From NCBI GenBank assembly GCA_016223165.1, contig JACRPO010000009.1, positions 434,001 through 498,000 of the forward strand: DNA of 64,000 nucleotides, read 5' to 3'. This stretch comes from Burkholderiales bacterium. Lineage in GTDB: Bacteria > Pseudomonadota > Gammaproteobacteria > Burkholderiales > Burkholderiaceae_C. The notes under the pieces are model-generated. The model was not told the origin of the DNA. It saw only the letters and a list, made by a program, of their open reading frames with translations, and did no database searches. A program made the translations under genes and the position numbers. Shown here piece by piece: positions 47,621 through 56,636 of this stretch; position 1 is the stretch's first letter; every line of letters starts with the position of its first letter.

Positions 47621-48292
47621 TCAGAAGCTGTAGCCGATGGCGAAGCTGAGCTGCGGGATGCCCTTGACCTTGCCGACGCCGTCGCGCAGTTCGGCCGTCT
47701 CGCGGTCGACGTCGGCCTGCGCGGCGGGCTGCGCGAGCTGGCCGCGCGGCGTGACGGTCACCTTCGCCTTGCCGATCGAGGCGCCGAGGTCGAACGAGAA
47801 GCGCAGGCCGCTCTCCGCCTGGTGTCCCCAGCCGAAACCGACATAGGGCGTCGTGCTCGGGAACTTGACCTCCACGCCGAGCCCGTCGCCCGGGCCCAGC
47901 GTGTAGTTGGTGCCGCCGACGTTGATGGTGCTGCCGGTGCCCGAGGCATCGAGGTTCAGCTTGTAGTCGTTCGACGTGGCACCGAGCGTGAAGCGGAAGC
48001 CGCCGGCGAACGGGAAGAGGTCGGCATAGAGGCCGCCGCGGTTGGTCTTGATCTTCCCCTGGTAGGCAATGCCTTCCTCGGTGGTGTTGCGGTCGCGCGT
48101 GCCCAGCGTGACGAAGTCACCGCGCACGCCGAGCCAGCTCGACAGCGGCTGCGCGTAGCCCAGGCCCACGCCCGGCAGGCCCGCCTGCAAGTAGATCTCG
48201 CCGGCCTGGGCCGGGCCGACGGCCACCGCCGCGGCGGCAGCCAAGGTGGCGAACAGGAGGCGGCGGGTCCGGGCGCGGGAGACAGCGGTCAT
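47621..48292 (-). CDS. Outer-membrane beta-barrel protein (hypothetical)
   Basis: A 223-residue exported protein with a Sec leader (RRLLFATLAAAAAVAVGPAQA). The mature part alternates aromatic and small residues in about eight strands: EIYLQAGLPGVGLGYAQPLS, GGLYADLFPFAGGFRFTLGA, YVGFGWGHQAESGLRFSFDLG. It ends in Phe (LSFAIGYSF), the usual beta-barrel terminus. Similar proteins are annotated only as outer-membrane proteins of unknown function. The ATG at 48292 was chosen so that the leader is complete. Confidence 0.8.
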   Translation of the reverse strand: MTAVSRARTRRLLFATLAAAAAVAVGPAQAGEIYLQAGLPGVGLGYAQPLSSWLGVRGDFVTLGTRDRNTTEEGIAYQGKIKTNRGGLYADLFPFAGGFRFTLGATSNDYKLNLDASGTGSTINVGGTNYTLGPGDGLGVEVKFPSTTPYVGFGWGHQAESGLRFSFDLGASIGKAKVTVTPRGQLAQPAAQADVDRETAELRDGVGKVKGIPQLSFAIGYSF

Positions 48293-48483
48293 GGCAAAGG
48301 CCTCGCGGGGTCGATGAAGGGCGCGACGATGCCGCATGCGCCGCGGCGGCCGCTCGGCCGGCGCCGCGACACCGGCGCTCGCGTGATCGCGTTCACGGCA
48401 AGAGTGCCGGGCGATGGCCTCCCGCCCGCTGGCTAAGATGCCGCCGACCGCCGGCCACCGGCAACCCCGCACGAGCACCGTCC

Positions 48484-50136
48484 ATGCACGCTCTCCTGGC
48501 AACGAAGTCCCGTCTCGCAAGCGTTTGGCGATGGCTCGGCCGGGCCACGCTGCTCTCGACGCTGGCCGTGCTCTCGGCGGCACCGGTGCAGGCCGCGACG
48601 CTGCGCATTGCGAGCGCCTTCGACCCGCAGACCATGGACCCGCATGCGCTGGCGCTGCTGTACCACTCGCGCATCGCCTTCCAGGTGCACGAGAGCCTCG
48701 TCGGCCGCGACGAGAAGTTCAGGCTCGAGCCGGCGCTGGCCACCTCGTGGCAGATGACCGGCCCGACCTCGTGGCGTTTCCAGCTCAGGCCCGGCGTGAA
48801 GTTCCACGACGGCACGGCCTTCACCGCCGACGATGCCGTCTTCTCGCTCGAGCGCACGATGGCGCCGCCTTCGCAGCGCGCCTTCCAGCTCAAGGGTGTG
48901 AAGGCGGTGAAGAAGGTCGACGAGCTGACCATCGAGTTCCAGCTCGAAGCGCCCGACGCCGTGCTGCCCGAGAAGCTGCAGTTCATCGCCATGATGAGCA
49001 AGGCCTGGGCCGGGAAGCACGGCGTCGTGAAGGCGCAGGACTTCAACGCCAAGCAGGAGACCTACACGGTGCGCAACGCCAACGGCACCGGGCCGTTCAG
49101 GCTGGAGAGCTTCCAGCCCGACGTGCGCGTGGTGCTGAAGCGCCACGAGGCCTGGTGGGGCTGGGCCCAGAAAGGCGCCGACGGCAAGCCGCGCCACGGC
49201 AACCTGGCCGAGGTGCAGTTCATCCCCATCCGCAGCGACGCCACGCGCCTGGCTGCGCTCGCCTCGGGCGAGGTCGACATGGTGCTCGACCCGCCGTACC
49301 AGGACATCTCGCGCCTGAAGGCCGACTCGCGCATCGCGCTCGTGCAGACGGCCGACCTCGGGCAGCAGTACCTCACGTTCGACCAGGCCCGCGACGAGTT
49401 GGAGTTCTCCGACGTCAAGGGGAAGAACCCGTTCAAGGACCTGCGCGTGCGCCGCGCCGTCTATCACGCCATCAACGTGCAGCTCATCATCGACAAGGTG
49501 CTGCGCGGCCAGGGCGTGCCCACCGGCGCCTTCCTCTCGCCGCGCGTCGACGGCAGCCCGGCCGAGCTCGACAAGCGGCTGCCCTTCGACCCGGCCAGGG
49601 CGAAGGCGCTGCTCGCCGAGGCCGGCTACCCGAACGGCTTTGGCGTGACGCTGGACTGCGTGAACGTCGCCTGGCGCGAGAACAGCTGCCAGGCGATGGC
49701 CGCCATGCTCACGCAGGTGGGCATCCGGACGACGCTGCGCAGCTCGGCCACGGGCCAGTTCTTCCCCAAACTCAGCCAGGGCACGGCCAGCTTCATCGAG
49801 TACGGCTGGACGCCGCAGATCGACGCCTGGGGCTCGCTGAACGGCCTCTTCCGCACCTTCGACAAGAGCGGGCTCGGCACCTTCAATGCCGGGCGCTACA
49901 GCAACGCCGGCCTCGACCGCCTGATCGACCAGGTGCGCACCGAGCCCGACCTGACGCGCCGGCGCGCCATGGTAGCCACCGTGCTGCGCCTGGTGGCCGA
50001 AGACCTGCCGTACATCCCGCTGTACCGGCGCACGCTCACCTGGGCGATGCAGAAGAAGGTGAGCGCGGTGCAGTGGCCGAACGACACGATCGAGCTGCGC
50101 TGGGTGCGGGTGAAGGGCGGCGACGGCGCGCGCTGA
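48484..50136 (+). CDS. Peptide/nickel-type ABC substrate-binding protein (SBP_bac_5)
   Basis: A 550-residue periplasmic receptor with a Sec leader (to about AAPVQA). Signature segments are FDPQTMDPHALALLYHSRI, LATSWQMTGPTSWRFQLRPG, VKFHDGTAFTADDAVFSLER and KDLRVRRAVYHAINVQLIID. It binds di- or oligopeptides, or other ligands such as opines or glutathione. No permease or ATPase genes follow, so it is an orphan receptor here. It is divergent from the outer-membrane protein across about 190 bp. Confidence 0.9.
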   Translation: MHALLATKSRLASVWRWLGRATLLSTLAVLSAAPVQAATLRIASAFDPQTMDPHALALLYHSRIAFQVHESLVGRDEKFRLEPALATSWQMTGPTSWRFQLRPGVKFHDGTAFTADDAVFSLERTMAPPSQRAFQLKGVKAVKKVDELTIEFQLEAPDAVLPEKLQFIAMMSKAWAGKHGVVKAQDFNAKQETYTVRNANGTGPFRLESFQPDVRVVLKRHEAWWGWAQKGADGKPRHGNLAEVQFIPIRSDATRLAALASGEVDMVLDPPYQDISRLKADSRIALVQTADLGQQYLTFDQARDELEFSDVKGKNPFKDLRVRRAVYHAINVQLIIDKVLRGQGVPTGAFLSPRVDGSPAELDKRLPFDPARAKALLAEAGYPNGFGVTLDCVNVAWRENSCQAMAAMLTQVGIRTTLRSSATGQFFPKLSQGTASFIEYGWTPQIDAWGSLNGLFRTFDKSGLGTFNAGRYSNAGLDRLIDQVRTEPDLTRRRAMVATVLRLVAEDLPYIPLYRRTLTWAMQKKVSAVQWPNDTIELRWVRVKGGDGAR

Positions 50137-50230
50137 GCCTCACACCGGCTGTCCCGCTTGCTCCCGGCCGGCGGCCGGCTATCGTCGTGCGGTCGGCACA
50201 GGTGCCATGCCTCCAAGCAAAGGAGCCACG

Positions 50231-50920
50231 ATGCGCAAGACCGTACCCGCTGTCCTGATCCTCGCCATGGCCGCGGGCGCCGCGGCGGCCCAGGACTCGA
50301 ACTTCGGCATCGCCGCGGGCCTGAAGGCCTGGAGCACGCAGTGGACGACCTGGGGCTACGAGCCCACGGTCGGCGGCGGCCGTGTCATCACCGAGGCCCT
50401 GACCAACGACAAGACGGTGCTCGTGCCGATCGTCAGCGTGCGCTACCGCGACTTCATCGGCTCGGTCAGCGCCATCACCTCGACCACCTACTCGTACCCG
50501 GATGGCGACACCGTCAGCCGCAAGGAGCACGACGTCAACCTGGGCTACTTCATCGCCCCCGGCGTCGCGGCGACGGTCGGCTACAAGTCGCTGGCCCAGT
50601 GGGCCGGACCGAACAACTTCAAGCTGGCCGGCCCGACGATCGGCCTGAGCGCCACCGCCCCGCTGAGCGGGGCGTTCTCGCTCTACGGCGCGCTCGGCCT
50701 CGGCCGCATGAAGCCCAAGGGCAACGTCGATCTCGATGCCGACTACCAGCTGAGCGAGGTCGGCGGCGCCTACGGCCTTGCGCTGGGCGGCATCGCGAAA
50801 TCGCTGACCTTCACCGTCGGCTACCGCACGCAGGTGCTGAAGTCGAAGGAGGCGCTGCCGGGCCAGGACGCGCGCGACCTGACGCAGGGGTTCACGTTCG
50901 GGCTGGTGGCGGCGTTCTGA
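50231..50920 (+). CDS. Outer-membrane protein, hypothetical beta-barrel
   Basis: A 229-residue exported protein (leader MRKTVPAVLILAMAAGAAAA). It has barrel-like strands such as VLVPIVSVRYRDFIGSVSAI, EHDVNLGYFIAPGVAATVGYK and GAYGLALGGIAKSLTFTVGY, and ends in Phe (TFGLVAAF). The ATG at 50231 is the start preceded by AAAGGAG. It follows the binding-protein gene after 94 bp. No named family is recognised. Confidence 0.8.
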   Translation: MRKTVPAVLILAMAAGAAAAQDSNFGIAAGLKAWSTQWTTWGYEPTVGGGRVITEALTNDKTVLVPIVSVRYRDFIGSVSAITSTTYSYPDGDTVSRKEHDVNLGYFIAPGVAATVGYKSLAQWAGPNNFKLAGPTIGLSATAPLSGAFSLYGALGLGRMKPKGNVDLDADYQLSEVGGAYGLALGGIAKSLTFTVGYRTQVLKSKEALPGQDARDLTQGFTFGLVAAF

Positions 50921-50959
50921 GGGCGCCGGGGCCTCGGCGACGCTGGCGCCGCGCGGCAC

Positions 50960-51934
50960 TCAGAACGAAGGCGGGACGTTCGCCCTCGAAGCCGGCCTGC
51001 CGCCGCTCGCCTCGCGCGCTTCGATCTCTTGCCGGCGGCGATCGAGGTCCTCGCGCTCGCGCCGCGCCCGTGCCTCGGCCTCGGGGTCCTGGCAGCCGGC
51101 GAAGCAGAACTCGCCGATGAACGAGCCGTAGGTGAAGGGCACCTGGCGCCGGCGCGAGATGCGCTCGGTCTCCTGCTGCACGGCGGCGGAAACGCGCTTG
51201 ATCAGTGTCTCCACGGTCAGGCCGGGCTTGCCGATGAAGTTGAGCAGGTGCTTGGCGAACGGGCTGTTGCGTTCGCCGCGGCCGCCGTCGGAGGCAACGT
51301 CGTTGGCCGCCGTCGAGTACAGCACGATCGAGCCTGAGGGGGCATCGCTCACCGGCGCCAGGCCGCGCTGCGTGGCGCGCGAGAAGCCGCGGATGAACGG
51401 GTTGTTGCGGCAGGCGTCGAGGATGATGAGGTTGAAGCCGTTGCCGGCCTCTTCGAGCGTCTGCATGACGTAGCGCAGGCTCAGCGACTCGTCCTCGACA
51501 TCTTCGCGCGCGTCGATCACGGCCTCGGTGGGCAGCAGGAAGTTGTCGCCGTCGACCTGGATGCCGTGGCCGGCGTAGTAGAAGAGCCCTGCCACCCCCG
51601 GGCCGAGCCTGGCGCGGAAGTCCTGCACGGCGCGCTTGAAGTCGCGGCGCGTCTTCACGTCGCGCACGCAGAGGGTGTCGAACGCGAGCTTGCGCAGGGC
51701 CTTGCAGAGGTCCTCGGCGTCGTTCGCGGCATTGGGCAGCTGCTGGCCGCCGCGATAGGCGGCGTTGCCGATGACGAGCGCGACACGCTTCTCGAGCCCC
51801 TGTGGCTTGGCCGGCGCCGCGGGCTGCGCCGCCGCGGCACCGGCCAGCGCGGCGGCGGCACAGGCCAGCGTGAGTCTGAAGGTGAGGCGCGACCAGCGGA
51901 ACCAGCGGAACCAGCGGAACTCGAGGGAGGGCAT
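50960..51934 (-). CDS. Exported caspase-like (peptidase C14, metacaspase-type) protein
   Basis: A 324-residue caspase-fold protein with an N-terminal leader (LTLACAAAALAGAAAAQPAA). The catalytic dyad is His123 (GLFYYAGHGIQVDGDNFLLP) and Cys175 (LIILDACRNNPF). EKRVALVIGNAAYRGGQQLP is the first strand. The charged C-terminal tail (REREDLDRRRQEIEARE) may form a helix. Because of the leader it is probably periplasmic, unlike most prokaryotic caspases linked to cell death. The coding DNA for FRWFRWFRW near the start is a 9-bp tandem repeat (about 51892-51920). A start 33 bp upstream (51967) is also possible. Confidence 0.85.
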   Translation of the reverse strand: MPSLEFRWFRWFRWSRLTFRLTLACAAAALAGAAAAQPAAPAKPQGLEKRVALVIGNAAYRGGQQLPNAANDAEDLCKALRKLAFDTLCVRDVKTRRDFKRAVQDFRARLGPGVAGLFYYAGHGIQVDGDNFLLPTEAVIDAREDVEDESLSLRYVMQTLEEAGNGFNLIILDACRNNPFIRGFSRATQRGLAPVSDAPSGSIVLYSTAANDVASDGGRGERNSPFAKHLLNFIGKPGLTVETLIKRVSAAVQQETERISRRRQVPFTYGSFIGEFCFAGCQDPEAEARARREREDLDRRRQEIEAREASGGRPASRANVPPSF

Positions 51935-52126
51935 GGCAGGTGGGCTCGGCTGCGGATGAATGTACATCGCTGCCTCGAGCGCATTCGTCCCGCCTGCGAG
52001 GGATGGCTCCGTCGGCCGGAGGGCCGGACGGGCTGCGCATCGGGTGCGGCGTCGGCGCGACGCCGCCTGAGAGGGGATCGGTTCGAGATCGCGCCGGAGC
52101 AGCTCGAGGACCAGGGGCCCCTGCAG

Positions 52127-52693
52127 CTACTTGCAGGGCCCGTTCGTCTTGCGGAAGTCCTTCGGCATCACCGCCCCCTGCGTGGCATGGATGCCGCGGC
52201 GCAGCGCGATCGCCATGCGCTCCTCCTTCATCAGCGGCCCGCGGTCGTAGCGGCCGCGCGAGCTCCACGCGTGGCCTTCGGCGACCATCTGCTTCGAGAG
52301 CGACTGTCCGTCCACCATCACCAGCCCGACGCTGCGGCCGAACTGATCGCGCGCGCTCACGGTGAGCCTGGCGGTCTTGCCGAGCGCGAGTTGCTCGAGC
52401 GCCTTCTTCGCCTCGGGGCCATGCGGCTGGCAGATCTCCGGCGCATCCATGTCGCGCAGGCGCACCTCGATCGGCGCCTTGCCTGCGGGCTGCAGCATGA
52501 GGCTGTCGCCGTCGATGATGCGGTTGATGACGCCCTCGATGGGCGCGGCCGCGGGCCTCGGCGCCGCCGGTGCGGGCGTCGCCGCCGCGACGCAGGCCGT
52601 GGCGAGCGCGATGCACGCGACGCGCAACGGTCGCGGCCGCCACGGGCGCGGCGCGGCCGGCGTCGATGCGGGCTCTGGTTTCGGGTGTGTCAT
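52127..52693 (-). CDS. Staphylococcal-nuclease-homologue (thermonuclease) family protein
   Basis: A 188-residue exported nuclease. The leader is Ala/Pro-rich (ALATACVAAATPAPAA). The SNase core has GVINRIIDGDSLMLQ, VRLRDMDAPEICQPHGPEAK (metal and substrate Arg region), RDQFGRSVGLVMVDGQSLSK and MVAEGHAWSSRGRYDRG. It ends close to the family end. It cleaves DNA or RNA outside the cytoplasm in most relatives. The frame stays open for kilobases upstream because of high GC; only this part is a gene. It is monocistronic. Confidence 0.9.
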   Translation of the reverse strand: MTHPKPEPASTPAAPRPWRPRPLRVACIALATACVAAATPAPAAPRPAAAPIEGVINRIIDGDSLMLQPAGKAPIEVRLRDMDAPEICQPHGPEAKKALEQLALGKTARLTVSARDQFGRSVGLVMVDGQSLSKQMVAEGHAWSSRGRYDRGPLMKEERMAIALRRGIHATQGAVMPKDFRKTNGPCK

Positions 52694-52897
52694 GGGGTCG
52701 GGCCTCCACGCGCGAGCGGCGACGCGATGATGCCGCAGGCGGGTGCCGCTCTTGGCTGCGGCTGCGCGCTCAGGGTCTTCACCGGGGTGCAGGGTGGCTG
52801 CGGAATCCCTCGGCGGGCATAGATTCCGGTCTGGCCGGGCGGCGCGATGAACGGCGCCCCTGCAGCCCGCGCCACAACCCGCCGAGGAGACCTGAAC

Positions 52898-53905
52898 ATG
52901 CCGCGCACCCACCCCCTGCATCGCCGCGCCCTGCTGGCGCTGGCGGCCACCGCGCTGGCGGCGCTGACGGCGCCTGCGGCGCTGCCCGCCGCCGCGCAGC
53001 AAGCGGGCGCGGGAGCCATCCGCATCATCGTCGGCTACCCCGCCGGCGCCACCAGCGACGCGCTGGCGCGGGTCGTCGGCGAGGGCATGGCGCGCCAGCT
53101 CGGGCAGACGGTGATCGTCGAGAACAAGCCCGGCGCGGGCGGGCGCATCGGCAACGAGCTCGTGAAGGCCGCGGCGGCCGACGGCAACACGCTGCTGATG
53201 ACGCCGGTGGCCACGATGTCGATCTTTCCGCACTCGTTCGCCGGGCAGCTGCGCTACGACCCGTTCAAGGATTTCGCGCCCGTCACGCACCTTTCGAACT
53301 TCCAGATCGGCCTGGGCGTCGAGTCCGGCGCGCCGGTGAAGAACCTGCGCGAGTTCGTCGCCTGGGTGAAGGCCGATCCGGCCAAGCGCAACTTCTACGG
53401 CTCGGCGGCGGCCGGCAGCATCCCGCATTTCTTCGGCGTGATGTTCGCGCGCGCCGCGGGGCTGGAGCTCACGCACGTCCCGTTCAAGGGCACGGCCGAC
53501 GCGATGACGGCGCTGGCCGGTGGCCAGATCAGCGCGCTCTCGACGGTGGCGGCCGACATCCGCGCCCTCGTGCAGGGCGGCAAGGCGCGCCTGCTGGCGG
53601 TGGCCGGCGAGCAGCGCTCGCCCGCCTTTCCCGACGTGCCCACGTTCCGCGAGCAGGGCTTCGACCTCGTCGCCTCGCCGTGGTACGGCATGTTCGCGCC
53701 GGCCGGCACGCCGGCGGCCGCCGTGCAGCGGCTGCACACCGCCATCGCCGCCGTGCTGGCCGACCCGGCCACGCGCCAGCGCCTCGTGGAGATGGGGCTC
53801 GAGCCCACCGGGCACGGGCCGGCGCAGCTCGGCGAGATCATGAAGGCCGACTTCGAGCGCTGGGGGCCGCCGATCCGCGCTTCGGGGTTCAAGCCGGGGC
53901 AGTGA
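52898..53905 (+). CDS. Bug/TctC-family periplasmic solute receptor
   Basis: A 335-residue TctC-type receptor with a leader (HRRALLALAATALAALTAPA). The mature start RIIVGYPAGATSDALARVV, the loop VIVENKPGAGGRIGNELVK and LTHVPFKGTADAMTALAGGQ are the family hallmarks. The C-terminal LPDVPTFREQG-like segment reads FPDVPTFREQGFDLVASPW. No TctA or TctB is next to it. It differs from the receptor at 19191-20207. The ATG at 52898 has GAGGAGA. Its ligand is unknown. Confidence 0.93.
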   Translation: MPRTHPLHRRALLALAATALAALTAPAALPAAAQQAGAGAIRIIVGYPAGATSDALARVVGEGMARQLGQTVIVENKPGAGGRIGNELVKAAAADGNTLLMTPVATMSIFPHSFAGQLRYDPFKDFAPVTHLSNFQIGLGVESGAPVKNLREFVAWVKADPAKRNFYGSAAAGSIPHFFGVMFARAAGLELTHVPFKGTADAMTALAGGQISALSTVAADIRALVQGGKARLLAVAGEQRSPAFPDVPTFREQGFDLVASPWYGMFAPAGTPAAAVQRLHTAIAAVLADPATRQRLVEMGLEPTGHGPAQLGEIMKADFERWGPPIRASGFKPGQ

Positions 53906-53994
53906 GCCGGGGCCCACGTTCAGGACGGCCCGCCGGTCGTGAGGGGTGAGGCGCCGGTTGATGCGTCGGTTGATGCGTCGGTGAGGGTGGTCGC

Positions 53995-54834
53995 TCAGCG
54001 CGCCGGCGCGCCGACGATCCAGCCTTCCACCGCATCCACGCCCGGCGGCAGGCCGTGCGCCGGCTGCCGCTCGGCCCAGGCCGCCTGCACGAGGCACAGC
54101 GTGGCGTCGAGCGCGTCGCCGCTGGCGTCGTCGATCAGCGATTCGCGCAGCGCGCGCGGCAGCGCCAGCGCGAGGCCGAAGCCGCCCTCGCCGCGCACGA
54201 GCCCGCGCACGATGGCGGCACGCGCCTCGGCGCGGTCGGGCGCGTCGCTGTTCTTGTACGAGCGCGCGCCGACGAGGGCGTGTGCGGCGCGCGCCGGGTA
54301 GGCCTCCAGCGCCACGCGCTTCGTGTCGCCCGCGCGCAGCCCGGGCAGGTGCACGCCCGCACGCACCAGGCGCGCGAAGCCCTCGAAGTACATGAAGCCC
54401 ACCGGCACGTAGCGCGTCTGCAGCGGGCTCGACGAGGTGGGCGTGCAGGCGCGGTCGGTGGCCCGGTGCACGAGCCGCTGCCCGGCCGGGCGGCCGTTGC
54501 CCCAGCGGTCGACGAGATCGCGGAAGGCCATACGGCGCCCGCCGCAGCGGCGATGCAGTTCGGCGACGACGGCATCGGCGCTGTCGCCGAGCGCATGCGC
54601 CTCGACGAACGCACGCGGCAGGCCGAAGGGCAGGTCGAAGCCGCCGCACCAGGGCCCGGCCTCGGCGAGCAGGGCCTCGAACGCTGGCAGTGCGGCGAGG
54701 CGGTCGAGCCGCCGCACGTGCAGCGTCTCGCCCTCGCGGTGGCCGCGTGCCACGACGATCGGCTTGCGTGCCGTGGGGGCGCTGGTGAAGTCGACGCCGA
54801 GCAGGCTCGGCGCGCCGTGCGTGGCTGCGGGCAT
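53995..54834 (-). CDS. DUF429 (predicted RNase H-fold) protein
   Basis: A 279-residue protein with the DUF429 start LLGVDFTSAPTARKPIVVAR (a Gly-Val-Asp-Phe box of an RNase H-like fold) and further segments GGFDLPFGLPRAFVEA and TKRVALEAYPARAAHALVG. DASGDALDATLCLVQAAWA carries acidic residues that fit a metal site. The biological role is not known. The ATG at 54834 is 34 bp from the divergent asparaginase start. Confidence 0.85.
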   Translation of the reverse strand: MPAATHGAPSLLGVDFTSAPTARKPIVVARGHREGETLHVRRLDRLAALPAFEALLAEAGPWCGGFDLPFGLPRAFVEAHALGDSADAVVAELHRRCGGRRMAFRDLVDRWGNGRPAGQRLVHRATDRACTPTSSSPLQTRYVPVGFMYFEGFARLVRAGVHLPGLRAGDTKRVALEAYPARAAHALVGARSYKNSDAPDRAEARAAIVRGLVRGEGGFGLALALPRALRESLIDDASGDALDATLCLVQAAWAERQPAHGLPPGVDAVEGWIVGAPAR

Positions 54835-54868
54835 TCGATGATTGTCCGGCTCGGGCTACAGTGCCGCG

Positions 54869-55915
54869 ATGACTGCGAACCCGATCCTCGTCGAAGCCTT
54901 GCGCGGCGGCATCGCCGAGAGTGTGCACCGCGGTGCGTTGGCGATCGTCGATGCCGAGGGCCATGTGCACACGGCGCAGGGCGACATCGAGCGGCCGATC
55001 TTCCCGCGCTCGGCGGTGAAGGCGCTGCAGGCGCTGCCGCTGGTGGCCAGTGGTGCGGCCGAGCGCTTCGGCCTCGGCGATGCCGAACTGGCACTCGCCT
55101 GCGCTTCGCATGGCGGCGAGCCGCAGCACGCCGAGACGGCGCTCGCCATGCTCGGCAAGGCCGGGCTCGGTGCCGAGGCGCTCGAGTGCGGCACGCATTG
55201 GCCTTATCACGAAGGCAGCCAGCGCAAGCTGGCGACAGCCGGCGCAGTGCCGAGCGCGTTGCACAACAACTGCTCGGGCAAGCATGCCGGCTTCCTGTGC
55301 CTGGGCTGCGGCCTCGCCGGCCGGCGCGGCGCGGCCGACTTCGTGCGCGGCTACACAACGCCCGAGCACCCGGTGATGCGCGAGGTGACCGCGTCGCTTC
55401 AAGACGCCACCGGCTTCGATCTCGCGCGCACGGCACGCGGCACCGATGGCTGCTCGATCCCGACCTATGCGGTCCCGCTGCGGCACCTGGCACACGCCTT
55501 CGCCAAGCTGGCCACGGGCCAGGGGCTCGACGCCGACCGCGCGCGTGCGGCGCGGCGCCTGCGCGAGGCAGTGGCGCGCGCGCCGCAGATGGTGGCCGGC
55601 AGCGGCCGCTTCGACAGCCGCGTGGCGCAGCAGTTCGGCGAGCGCGTGTTCTGCAAGGTCGGCGCCGAAGGCGTCTACTGCGCCGCGCTGCCCGGCGCCG
55701 GCCTCGGCGTGGCCATCAAGATGGACGACGGCAACACCGCCCGCGCCGCCGAGGTGACGATGGCCGCGGTCATCGAGCGGCTCGTGCCCTTGCAGGGGGA
55801 CGCCGAGGCCGCGTTGATTCGCTCGCTCAGTGACGTGGCGCTGCGCAACTGGAACGGCATCGAGGTCGGTCGCCTGCGCGCCACCGACGCGTTGCGCCGG
55901 CTCGGCGCTGCCTGA
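54869..55915 (+). CDS. L-asparaginase II family protein (rhizobial ReAV-like)
   Basis: A 348-residue asparaginase of the thermolabile family, which deaminates L-asparagine to aspartate and ammonia. Its serine-lysine pair is FPRSAVKALQALPLV. ALACASHGGEPQHAETA, ALHNNCSGKHAGFLCLG and the Cys/Lys zinc-site region TDGCSIPTYAVPLRHLA are family hallmarks. It is unrelated in fold to the AnsA/AnsB type. Length is typical. The ATG at 54869 is preferred over the upstream ATG at 54842. Confidence 0.9.
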   Translation: MTANPILVEALRGGIAESVHRGALAIVDAEGHVHTAQGDIERPIFPRSAVKALQALPLVASGAAERFGLGDAELALACASHGGEPQHAETALAMLGKAGLGAEALECGTHWPYHEGSQRKLATAGAVPSALHNNCSGKHAGFLCLGCGLAGRRGAADFVRGYTTPEHPVMREVTASLQDATGFDLARTARGTDGCSIPTYAVPLRHLAHAFAKLATGQGLDADRARAARRLREAVARAPQMVAGSGRFDSRVAQQFGERVFCKVGAEGVYCAALPGAGLGVAIKMDDGNTARAAEVTMAAVIERLVPLQGDAEAALIRSLSDVALRNWNGIEVGRLRATDALRRLGAA

Positions 55916-55983
55916 GCCCGGTCGCAGTCGCGGTCCTGATAAGCAGGGTGCTGCTTCGGGCCGTTGGGCGAGGGCGCCCGGCG

Positions 55984-56496
55984 TCAGGGAATCAGCCGCA
56001 CCTCGACGCGGCGCGCTTCCTGGTTGCTGCCGTCGCCGGTGGTCGACTCGGGCTTGCGCAACGCGATGCGCTCGGGCGCCACGCCGGCGGCCTTGAGCGC
56101 CTCGCGCACGGCCTTGGCGCGCTCCTTGGCCAGCTCGGCGTTCTTCGCCGGGTCGCCGGTGGCGTCGTGGAAGCCCGAGAGCACCACCTTGCGCGGCGCC
56201 GCGGCCTGTACCGCGGCCGCCAGCGCCTTGAGGGGCTCGGCCGTTTCGGCCCCGAGCGTGGCGACGCCGGTCGCGAAGTAGAGCGTGCCGGCCAGGTCGC
56301 CGGCGAGCGGCACGTCCAGCAGGGCATCGGCTGTCGAAGCGGCTGCGGCGGGCGCCCTTGCCGCGGCCACCGCCGCCTTGCGTTCGTTCATCTGTTTGAT
56401 CGCCAGCCCGCCCAGCAGGCCGAACAGCAACAGCGCCACCACCCCGAGGGCCGTCCACACACCGATGCGTGCGCCGTCGTCCAGTTCGTCCAGCAT
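55984..56496 (-). CDS. OmpA-like periplasmic protein with N-terminal membrane anchor
   Basis: A 170-residue protein with one N-terminal helix (IGVWTALGVVALLLFGLLGG) and an OmpA-like domain at the C-terminus: LYFATGVATLGAETAEPLKA, RKVVLSGFHDATGDPAKNAE, AKAVREALKAAGVAPERIAL, ARRVEVRLIP. It anchors in the inner membrane, unlike the lipoprotein at 46914. The HDAT in place of GHTD marks a divergent peptidoglycan-binding loop. The ATG at 56496 follows GGAGGAG. It is divergent from the GbsR gene. Confidence 0.85.
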   Translation of the reverse strand: MLDELDDGARIGVWTALGVVALLLFGLLGGLAIKQMNERKAAVAAARAPAAAASTADALLDVPLAGDLAGTLYFATGVATLGAETAEPLKALAAAVQAAAPRKVVLSGFHDATGDPAKNAELAKERAKAVREALKAAGVAPERIALRKPESTTGDGSNQEARRVEVRLIP

Positions 56497-56592
56497 TGCT
56501 CCTCCGTCGAAAGCGGCGCGATTCTAGTGGCGCCCCCCGCGGCGATCCCTGACGGGTGCACGGCGGCAGTTCACCGCCCCTGGCCTCCATGA

Positions 56593-56629
56593 GTTTCTGT
56601 ATTGACAGAAACTTCAGACGTTCTATGCT
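56593..56629 (+). promoter_or_regulatory. Promoter with overlapping palindrome for the GbsR/MarR gene
   Basis: A sigma70-like promoter: -35 TTGACA (56602-56607), a 16-bp spacer, and -10 TATGCT (56624-56629). The perfect 8-bp inverted repeat GTTTCTGT-ATTG-ACAGAAAC (56593-56612) covers the -35 and is a likely operator. The predicted start point (about 56636-56637) falls on the ATG at 56637, so the transcript may be leaderless. Confidence 0.7.
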
Positions 56630-56636
56630 GGCGCCC

